A DNA stretch of 43,634 nucleotides. Source: a virus. The stretch is from the IMG/VR virus record IMGVR_UViG_3300003852_000012, positions 15,014 to 58,647 of that record; one strand, 5' to 3'. A model generated the notes under the pieces. That model was not told the origin of the DNA. It saw only the letters and a list, made by a program, of their open reading frames with translations, and made no database searches. Both the position numbers and the translations under genes were made by a program. The first letter of the stretch is position 1; each line of letters starts with the position of its first letter. This document shows positions 32,901 to 37,512 of this stretch, one piece after another.

Positions 32901-34936
32901 AAATGAAACCCTCAGCCTCTATGCTTAAAACTGGATACGATTCAGTTCTTAATGTACCTCAAATGGACATGATTGTAGGCAGCTGGCTTGTCTCCAAGGG
33001 TAAAGGTGGACAGGATACTGGTCTAAAATTTGATACGCTGGAACAGGCTCGTAATGCTTTTAAACAGAATAAATTTACCTATGCCGACTCCGTAACGGTT
33101 GGAGATAAAAAAGCTCCCTTTGGTATGCATGAAATTAACAGTGTGGTTCCTGATGATTTAAAAAAATACGATATCGAATTGAATGGTAAAAATGTAGAAT
33201 CGTGGATTAGAGATGTCACCAAAAAACACAATGGAAAAATTGCTTTAGGATTAGCCGATAAAATTAAAGATGTTGGAAATAACTATTCTACTATTTTTGG
33301 CTTCACCCTTGGTGTTTCAGATACGGTTGTTGATAGAGATTTAAGAGATTCTCTTGTAAGAGAGGCGGAAAAAAATTCAGATAAAAAAGACCCCATGTCT
33401 ATAGTTAAAGCGTTCAGTTCCATGACAATGAAGGGTAGAAAAGAACTTGAAAATAAATATGGCGAAAATACCATGATAGGCGTTGGCTTGAAATCAGGAG
33501 GAACTAAAGGTATTGATAATATAAGCGCTATTGCTTTAATGCCTGGAATAGTTACTGATGCGGAAGATAGACCTATACCTCTGCCTATTACTAAATCTTA
33601 TTCTGAAGGATTGGATACTTTTGGATATTGGTCTGCTGCACATGGGGCCCGTGGTGGTAATATTAAAAAATCAATTTCTTCTTCAAAGCCTGGATGGCTT
33701 ACAAAAGATTTGATTAATTCAATTTATGAAACCAGAATAACTCACGATGAGCCGGTTGATAATAAAGGTTTTGAATATGATATTAATGACAATAAAGGCA
33801 TATTAAACAGGTTCCTTGCGCAAGACGCAAAAGCTGATAATGGAAAAATTATAGCAAAACGAAATGATATTGTAACATCTGATGTGGCGAATAAATTAAG
33901 CCAACATGGAATTAAAAAAGTTTATGTTCAGTCTCCAATAACGGACCCAACTCCTGGAGACGGCTTTTCTTCGTTTTCATATGGTGTAAATTATGATGGA
34001 AAAAAACCTAATATTGGAGATAATATTGGAATCATCTCAGCCCACACGATCACTGAGCCTTCATTAAACATGGCGATGAAAGCATTCCATACCGGAGGCG
34101 CATTACAAATTCAGAAAAAACCAGGATCTACAGTATTTGATCAATTATTTGATACGTTACGATTTACTAAAAATAATCCTGACAAAGCCACATTGGCGAG
34201 TATCGATGGTGTTGTAAAAGATATTAAAAAATCTCCCATTGGCGGATGGGATGTTCATTTGGATAATGGAGAAAAACAAGAAATACGATATATTGATGCC
34301 AACAATCAACCATTAGTTAAACCTGGTGTTTTAGTCAAATCCGGCGATCTGTTAAGCACTGGCACTCCGTCGGCTCATGATATTTTAAAATATAAAGGTA
34401 TGCCTGAAACTCAAAAATTTCTTGTTAATCATATAAATGAATTGATGGAAGGTAAATTGGATAAACGCGATATTGAAACTGTAGTCAGAGGATTAACTAA
34501 TACCACAAGAATACTTGAACCAGGCAGTCATCCTAATTATTTAAAAGGTGACGTCGCGCCTTTAACGACTGTTGAACATTACAATAATAATAATTTAAAA
34601 GAAGAAAGTATTTATGATACTGAAGGGGATCATCTGGCTCAAAATTATGGGCCATTTAAAGCGAATACTAAAATAGATGAAAGTGTTATTAATAAACTTG
34701 ATGAAAGGGGATTCAAAAGAATCAAAGTTTTTAAAGACAGAATTAAACATGAGCCATTTTTAACTCCTACTGGAATTCAGGCAAAAGCCCAATCATCTGA
34801 GGACTGGATAGCCAGATTGGCCCACAATAGAATTGCAAAAGTTCTTGAAGAAGGAACCACACAGAGTTGGAAATCAATCAGCAATCCGTTAAATCACCCT
34901 ATCCCCGAGTACGTTACGGGGAATTATACGTGGTAG
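26996..34936 (+). CDS. RNA polymerase beta-beta' fusion with internal intein
   Basis: This 2646-residue chain is both large catalytic subunits of a multisubunit RNA polymerase in one gene. Beta signatures come first: SEVGFVDPLHTPEGGNIG, VAYMPYKGYNYEDS, DKISGLHGNKHIIAKI, and GGETGGKNIGRMETAALLARGA. Beta' follows without a stop: DLVGRSTIILNPDLGGDQMG, RAPSLHRWNMTAF, the Mg-binding GGDFDGD (D1416, D1418, D1420), the bridge-helix block SAAHGARGGNI, and the trigger-loop block ISAHTITEPSLNMAMKAFHTGG. An intein occupies residues 1421-1951, so the spliced enzyme is about 2115 residues, shorter than cellular beta plus beta'. AAGG lies about 9 nt before the ATG. No sigma or alpha gene is seen here. It probably transcribes phage promoters. 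Confidence 0.95.
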   Translation: MSTESSQQILNKLLNLDQDVRNNILINTAVKTTVGQILNSIDDPNIQLKANNVKIVEKYDNKDIEEQKDVRNKGQLWSNDIRADLELIDKKTNKVIDKVNNMKIADIPKLTDRGTFLIGGNEYQFIKQARLKPGVYTKYQKNGEISSFFNVDKTIDFARGFNNNFKIEFDPERKIFSMAYGTKHVPLINALRSVGITDKELINSWGQDVFDINSMAYTRQQDVNQKKFYEAVFGKQPAKDLNPLNVSEQIKTRLFATKLDPDVTQITLGKPYTNVNKDAILDASKKIIDINRGVVDSDDREALVFKSFYDVEDHIKENLIKNAGKIVNNIKFKLNRNRSINKSLSPQTFNAYTIGTITNSQLSSPPNQTNPMAIIGEGTKFTVMGEGGIGSANAVTNEARQISNSEVGFVDPLHTPEGGNIGIAVHTSYDTIKVGNDLYSKFMKPNGEYVLLRPIDVHNKNVAFPDQFQFNNMGDKKPNPISDKIKIVRAGKLGEVKKGDVDYIIASPMGMFDTSANSIPFLDSIQGNRGLTASKMQEQAISLKNREKPLFKIINDKGKPFGEELASLIAIPKSPIDGEVKKITPNKITLSDKSGKEYVIPVYHNFSLNSESYLHNEPLVKVGDKVKVNDILADNNFTKDGQMALGANLHVAYMPYKGYNYEDSAIMSESAAKKLTSQHIYDLKTKRTSKGVFSANKYKAYYPEELTSENMKKLDKEGVILPGQTVKRDDIVIAHLERKSPTADDIAIGRLDKQLKRDMADNAIRWDNDHIGTVTDVKKSGNSVVVSVKTEEPLKVADKISGLHGNKHIIAKIVPDNEMPFNPTTGKNIDLTMSPIGVSNRINTSQLLESAAGKIAWKTGQQYPIRNFSPEDNSRKILQDMKEAGVSDKDILIDPDTKQPYKNPVATGFAHILKLEHKIDHKYSARYRDEYDSNEQPASGGETGGKNIGRMETAALLARGAKENLREMFSIKGQRNDEYWKAMETGQTLPPPNKAFVWDKLLANMQGSGINVQQKGKNFILKPLTDKDILERSRGELLNPTETYRLKDMAPIKEGLFDPVKAGGIFGDHFTHFSLPEKTLNPIAANAAANLLDMPLIKLEGVITGKQFINKKTGQLVSPGTPDSISGGPALETMLGAIDVNETLDQATEALKNERNSTKIDKLNKKIKYLRALKEHKMKPADYLVSNVLVTPSKYRPVIPMAGDGAIIMSDINDLYQQTAHTANALKDLKSQLDKSIPNEDIKNLQLAEARGQLYNDLKSVTGLQAPTSYLNRIKNKKGFVEQIAGSNQSKEGFFQDKVLERRQDLVGRSTIILNPDLGGDQMGIPKEMASKIFRPFIMKKMVSWGYTPLEAQKQIEDKTSVAERARDVVADERLIIANRAPSLHRWNMTAFKPILTEGKSIEVPGVVVSKNFGGDFDGDSGLESVFVIVNFNIIKHEIKNEKIIHFGGDFDRNKLNNLHEKYLAQFLSNKYIYYNPIKYLSERIVSMPTLNRLIINDSEKIIHINIEDFPRIEGTQRLTNSNNIEYEVPKGIKIITIDNKTKQIISVPVSHFSIHPNLNSCIITMSDKNSLILSDDHSAVYLNTNTWNLEKISPKQIVGKQIPKVKQLNIEESVTHILLNNYSKRNKMSINCVDSVELTKEFGYFLGIMIGNGSTSGKKIDIATIHQDIENSFKSNIIKLLKTEPTFWSNEYKKKICNSKNEYIGKNISLSNISLAENLRNIIGHNCYNKHLPPCYMSSPKEFKLGLLSGMLDTDGSIGFSNSNGSFKFRYATTSLRLADEILTMCKSLNISCLISYYSKNNNSYYNIGMSSIDIRGKELIFKNKEKSLIYRKFLSSSMATNRTINMVDRVPWNKDLYDKCEKFIKDPIMRDSMRKACRKGLLGRLMSKKIISMSNNCLPSEWIEIVNNNTITWLTADKVNFIDKKQCLYDITVPGPMTFMCSNGIPVFDTFQLHVPISPKAIAEAEKMKPSASMLKTGYDSVLNVPQMDMIVGSWLVSKGKGGQDTGLKFDTLEQARNAFKQNKFTYADSVTVGDKKAPFGMHEINSVVPDDLKKYDIELNGKNVESWIRDVTKKHNGKIALGLADKIKDVGNNYSTIFGFTLGVSDTVVDRDLRDSLVREAEKNSDKKDPMSIVKAFSSMTMKGRKELENKYGENTMIGVGLKSGGTKGIDNISAIALMPGIVTDAEDRPIPLPITKSYSEGLDTFGYWSAAHGARGGNIKKSISSSKPGWLTKDLINSIYETRITHDEPVDNKGFEYDINDNKGILNRFLAQDAKADNGKIIAKRNDIVTSDVANKLSQHGIKKVYVQSPITDPTPGDGFSSFSYGVNYDGKKPNIGDNIGIISAHTITEPSLNMAMKAFHTGGALQIQKKPGSTVFDQLFDTLRFTKNNPDKATLASIDGVVKDIKKSPIGGWDVHLDNGEKQEIRYIDANNQPLVKPGVLVKSGDLLSTGTPSAHDILKYKGMPETQKFLVNHINELMEGKLDKRDIETVVRGLTNTTRILEPGSHPNYLKGDVAPLTTVEHYNNNNLKEESIYDTEGDHLAQNYGPFKANTKIDESVINKLDERGFKRIKVFKDRIKHEPFLTPTGIQAKAQSSEDWIARLAHNRIAKVLEEGTTQSWKSISNPLNHPIPEYVTGNYTW
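31256..32848 (+). mobile_element. LAGLIDADG intein inside the RNA polymerase active site
   Basis: The 531-residue insert splits the catalytic motif exactly: DFDGD before it and TFQLHVPIS after it, matching cellular NADFDGDQMAVHVP. It has a splicing block B (LSDDHSAVYL), two endonuclease motifs (FGYFLGIMIGNG and LLSGMLDTDGS), and the closing blocks F/G (CLYDITVPGPMTFMCSNG, IPVFD). Its first residue is Ser (S1421), its last is Asp rather than Asn, and the penultimate is Phe rather than His. The downstream +1 residue is Thr. These are uncommon splicing residues. The endonuclease would spread the element into intein-free copies. Confidence 0.92.
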
Positions 34937-34980
34937 TAAAGTATGTTAAAATATATAAACTTAACACAAAAGAGGTGCTT

Positions 34981-35763
34981 ATGGAAAATTCAGATCTTTT
35001 AACCAAATTAGCTGCGGAGATACCTGCGGATGAATCAAAACAGTCTAAGTCTGAAACAAATAAATCTAATACTGCTAAAAAAGGATCAGATAAGAAGCCA
35101 TTCCCTCCTAAAGGAATGGGAAACAAACCAGTCAAACAAGATAATGAAAGCAAAGATAAAAATAAGAAACCAGATAATACAGAAGGTAAAGAACAAAATA
35201 AGGAACAAAATAATAAAGGAAACTTTGGAGAAAATAAACCTCAGAATAATGGTGAAAAAGAGATTACAGGAAATGAGCCTGCTGAAGAAGCGGCGTCTAC
35301 AGGAACAAGTGCTATTGACCCCAAAATGATATTTGATTTTTTTCAACAGAACCCTACTCCAACAGATGAAATGTTTCATGAATTCGCGGAATCTAAAGGA
35401 TATGATATTCCTCAAGCCGAAGCCGCTGCTTATATTTTAGCTGGTAAGTATATTCAATTTTTAAGAGGTGGAAAATCTCAGGGATTAGATCCCAATACTG
35501 TTGATCCTCAACAGCTGGAAATGGGTATTGAGGTTGAAGCTGAACATAGTGAAGATCCTGCCACTCGAAAAAAGATAGCATTAGATCATTTGGCTGAAAA
35601 GGCAGATTATTATACCATGCTTCAGAAAGTGGAGGGTGGTGATGAAGGGCAAGCAGTCACGCCTGACAATGAAGAAAATCAGAATAATAATAAATCCCCA
35701 AATGATACCCCTGCAAAAGGACAACAGGTTGATGTGCATGGTGAAGGAAGTATAAGATCGTAA
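34981..35763 (+). CDS. DUF5661-like acidic/low-complexity phage protein
   Basis: This 260-residue protein starts at ATG 34981 (MENSDLL) with AGAGG 6-7 nt upstream; a longer in-frame start lies inside the polymerase gene without a site. Residues 15-110 are disordered and Lys/Asn/Glu-rich. A conserved-looking C-terminal domain reads EMGIEVEAEHSEDPATRKKIALDHLAEKADYYTMLQKVE (about 178-216), matching the pattern of DUF5661, found in many phage proteins. The tail is again disordered. Scaffold-like or capsid-associated roles have been proposed for such proteins, but none is established. It ends before a bidirectional terminator and probably shares the polymerase transcript. Confidence 0.75.
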   Translation: MENSDLLTKLAAEIPADESKQSKSETNKSNTAKKGSDKKPFPPKGMGNKPVKQDNESKDKNKKPDNTEGKEQNKEQNNKGNFGENKPQNNGEKEITGNEPAEEAASTGTSAIDPKMIFDFFQQNPTPTDEMFHEFAESKGYDIPQAEAAAYILAGKYIQFLRGGKSQGLDPNTVDPQQLEMGIEVEAEHSEDPATRKKIALDHLAEKADYYTMLQKVEGGDEGQAVTPDNEENQNNNKSPNDTPAKGQQVDVHGEGSIRS

Positions 35764-35787
35764 TAAGTAAAAAAAAAGATTAAGTAA

Positions 35788-35820
35788 AAAAAGCACCAGA
35801 ATTTCTTCTGGTGCTTTTCA
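35788..35820. terminator. Bidirectional intrinsic terminator
   Basis: AAGCACCAGAA (35791-35801) pairs with TTCTGGTGCTT (35806-35816). It has A residues before and T residues after the stem, so it can serve both converging transcripts: the DUF5661-like gene on the plus strand and the small membrane protein on the minus strand. Confidence 0.88.
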
Positions 35821-35834
35821 TTAACAGCACCCAA

Positions 35835-36017
35835 TTAATTCTTGGTATCACCGGCGGGCTTGCCGGTGGCCTGATTTGCTTTGTCAACCCTGGGCTGCAA
35901 AGCTTTGGTCACGACACTCCCTGTGACCCCCATCAGAATTCCTGCGATAGCGCCAAAAATGACGCTATTGATAACTTCCTTACCAAATGCTCCTGCGGGC
36001 GCTGTAACCGGATTCAT
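35835..36017 (-). CDS. Small single-span membrane protein
   Basis: This 60-residue protein begins at ATG 36017 (MNPVTAPAGAFGKEVINS), with AGGGAG about 5 nt upstream; an in-frame GTG 6 nt earlier is less likely. One hydrophobic span with a Gly/Ala-rich face lies at about residues 15-37 (VINSVIFGAIAGILMGVTGSVVTKAL) and a polar, basic C-terminus follows. The glycine-zipper look suggests helix packing in a membrane, as in small virion or holin-like proteins. A promoter motif lies about 50 nt upstream and a terminator follows. The function is unknown. Confidence 0.75.
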   Translation of the reverse strand: MNPVTAPAGAFGKEVINSVIFGAIAGILMGVTGSVVTKALQPRVDKANQATGKPAGDTKN

Positions 36018-36066
36018 ATACACTCCCTGGAAAAAGGTTTATGGATCAGGTACGGATATACCCTCT

Positions 36067-36082
36067 CCAATATAGTTATACC
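36067..36082 (-). promoter_or_regulatory. Promoter of the small membrane protein
   Basis: On the minus strand it reads GGTATAACTATATTGG, with a -10-like TATATT at 36069-36074. It matches the ATAACTATA motif family of this window and lies about 50 nt upstream of the start codon. Confidence 0.5.
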
Positions 36083-36118
36083 ATAAAATACCTTAAAATA
36101 ACGTTTTATAAAAAAAGG

Positions 36119-36155
36119 TAAAAAAATACCCAGGGGGAATACCCTTCCCCCCAGG
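36119..36155 (-). terminator. Terminator of the DUF7873/L1-mimic/permuted tRNA transcript
   Basis: On the minus strand GGGGGAA pairs with TTCCCCC around GGGTA, extended by an outer CC/GG pair, and is followed by TGGGTATTTTTTT. It is one of the strongest terminators in the window and closes the minus-strand unit that begins near 37401. Confidence 0.85.
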
Positions 36156-36235
36156 CGGTCAGTTATATAGTTATCATCTTTATAGGATGAGCTACATAGA
36201 AGATAATGGTTACAACAAATCGTATTTTACTGTTA

Positions 36236-36330
36236 TCACCCCGCTTTGACCTCTAAGCTACCGGCTCTTTAAAAACATCATATAGATGTTCTTAGAGAGC
36301 CAGACCGGATTTGAACCGGTGATTGGGCTT
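36236..36330 (-). tRNA. Circularly permuted tRNA-like gene (3' half precedes 5' half)
   Basis: On the minus strand a perfect T arm comes first: ACCGG-TTCAAAT-CCGGT (36320-36304). The 3' acceptor strand CTGGCTC (36303-36297) and a U discriminator follow. After a 28-nt spacer that folds as a hairpin comes the matching 5' acceptor strand GAGCCGG (36267-36261; 7 pairs, one G-U). Next are TA, then a D arm GCTT-AGAGGTCA-AAGC (36258-36243). So the 5' half lies downstream of the 3' half. In place of an anticodon stem, GGG...GATAAC on the 5' half pairs with GTTATC...CCC on the 3' half. This looks like the P2 helix of tmRNA. A two-piece (permuted) tmRNA is the main alternative, but I found no convincing tag frame or D-stem-free domain. 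No CCA is encoded. Confidence 0.7.
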
Positions 36331-36337
36331 GGATAAC

Positions 36338-36475
36338 GATTTTGTAGACCAAAATCGACCATTTTTGTTTTTAGCATGGGACACATAATAGCCTGAGTTT
36401 TATTCATTAATCTGAATATAAATATGACTATTGTGTCTATAATAACAATGCGAAGTTATAAGTTCGCATTGTCAA
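36338..36475 (-). ncRNA. Linker hairpins between L1-stalk mimic and permuted tRNA
   Basis: Between the two RNA elements, minus-strand hairpins are CAATGCGAA/TTCGCATTG (about 36448-36473), GACACA..ATAG with CTAT..TGTGTC (about 36386-36440), and CGATTTT..AAAATCG (36338-36358). The last one abuts the tRNA 3' half. They may set processing sites. The stretch holds no protein gene; a 49-codon frame here runs straight through the tRNA halves. Confidence 0.5.
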
Positions 36476-36495
36476 TCTTTATACAATTATATTAT

Positions 36496-36592
36496 TTTAT
36501 ATATTGCAGATCGGTATTCCACTTTTGGCTCCATGGAAACTAGCGCCCCCACTTCAAAGCCTCCCGACTATCCTACACTAGCAATATATAAA
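36496..36592 (-). ncRNA. L1-stalk mimic: copy of 23S rRNA helices 76-78
   Basis: Read on the minus strand, this stretch matches from memory the E. coli 23S rRNA L1 stalk (about positions 2110-2180). Shared runs are GTGTAGGATAG, GGGAGGCTTTGAAGTG, and CATGGAGCC, followed by GGAATACC for rRNA GAAATACC. Over the first 52 nt I count about 45 identities. The rRNA pairing GGTGG/CCACC is replaced here by GTCGG/CCGAT, a compensatory change that keeps the helix. The natural helix 76 is replaced by a perfect 12-bp stem, TTTATATATTGC with GCAATATATAAA. It begins 7 nt after the DUF7873 stop codon, so it is a 3' UTR or a processed RNA. Expected partner: ribosomal protein L1 (inference). Confidence 0.82.
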
Positions 36593-36599
36593 TTAATAT

Positions 36600-37349
36600 T
36601 CAACCAAGAATAAAATCCACAATCTTCTTGCCAATTGTTACGTTCTCAATAGGCGTATCATTGGCCCTTGCGCGAGCCTTTTTTACAGCAGCTATGATTA
36701 CGTCCATTTTAGCAAGAATATCACTTTTCTGAAGAGGTGAGAACCTTCCTGTGCGAGCTGTTTTGACAAATTCGCCCACAGGGATGTCTTCAGGCACCAA
36801 TTGCCCTTGTGCCTGAAACTTGTCTGAAGCCGGCACTACGATTACTGGCTTATTTATTTTCTTCGTTCTGACTGTTTTGATGGCATTGCGGGTCTTCCAC
36901 ACATTTTTAGCTGACGTATCAGGTTCCCAATCAATCTTGGGATCCAATGTGGGAATGATTTCCAGAACATTTTTTCTGAAGCCTTCTAATGTATTCTCCA
37001 GCTGAACCAGAACAAGCACCGGCACTTTTTCTGCCAAAACCGTCCCGTTCTCCAGAACCACATCAGCTTTTGCTACCGTATTGGCCAATTCCTTCTGATA
37101 TGTATGATCTAGGTTTTTGGCCAGATATGGAAATACATAGTCAAGCTTGTCTTTTACTGTAGTAACCATATGCGTTACTTCAGTTTCTGGAATATCTTTA
37201 TCTCCATCTACAAACGGAGTATAAAGCCTTGAAGACTCATCAAAATGCGTGTCTTTTTTGGTGAACGTAGTCGCGGCTTCTGCTATAATTTTCGATAGCG
37301 TTCCTTTGATGTCATTTTCCACCGCAATGTGTTCATGCAGCTTTCCCAT
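36600..37349 (-). CDS. DUF7873-family protein
   Basis: This 249-residue protein matches a family I recall as DUF7873, found in bacteria and phages. Typical blocks are MGKLHEHIAVENDIKG at the start, KADVVLENGTVLAEKVPVLVLVQLENTLEGFRKNVLEIIPTLDPKIDWEPD in the middle, VRTKKINKPVIVVPASDKFQAQ, and PVGEFVKTARTGRFSPLQKSDILAKMDVIIAAVKKARARANDTP. The function is unknown. Base composition is richer in GC than its neighbours, and AAAGGAG precedes the ATG, which suggests high expression. A TATAAT-type promoter lies about 50 nt upstream. The stop codon is followed 7 nt later by the L1-stalk mimic, so both share a transcript. Confidence 0.85.
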   Translation of the reverse strand: MGKLHEHIAVENDIKGTLSKIIAEAATTFTKKDTHFDESSRLYTPFVDGDKDIPETEVTHMVTTVKDKLDYVFPYLAKNLDHTYQKELANTVAKADVVLENGTVLAEKVPVLVLVQLENTLEGFRKNVLEIIPTLDPKIDWEPDTSAKNVWKTRNAIKTVRTKKINKPVIVVPASDKFQAQGQLVPEDIPVGEFVKTARTGRFSPLQKSDILAKMDVIIAAVKKARARANDTPIENVTIGKKIVDFILG

Positions 37350-37395
37350 ATTAAACTCCTTTGTTTAGTTAAAGATGATCAGTCTAAATTAAATC

Positions 37396-37416
37396 TCACT
37401 ATTATAGTTATTTCCT
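37396..37416 (-). promoter_or_regulatory. Promoter of the DUF7873/ncRNA transcript
   Basis: On the minus strand it reads GGAAATAACTATAATAGTGAG, with TATAAT at 37401-37406. It is the best example of the AATAACTATAATAG motif shared with the gene at 20462 and others. It lies about 50 nt upstream of the start codon. Confidence 0.65.
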
Positions 37417-37512
37417 AATTACTTTTAAAATAACATATTGAAGAAAAGATGGTTTAAAGGTATATTATATATATATTCAATAATAGGGCCTCTTTAACCC
37501 CCAAGGAATACT

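Noticed and set aside
36259-36408. A 49-codon minus-strand frame (MNKTQAIMCPM...) across the tRNA halves
   Set aside because: It translates the T arm into the familiar TGSNPVW artefact and has no ribosome binding site; the RNA reading is far better supported.
36340-36475. A group I intron interrupting a tRNA
   Set aside because: The conserved P, Q, R and S core segments are absent and the halves are in reversed order.
36496-36592. The GGAGCCA segment near 36524 as the 5' acceptor strand of a tRNA or tmRNA spanning 36296-36530
   Set aside because: It pairs with the 3' acceptor by chance; a better 5' strand with a complete D arm lies just downstream, and this segment belongs to the L1-stalk match.
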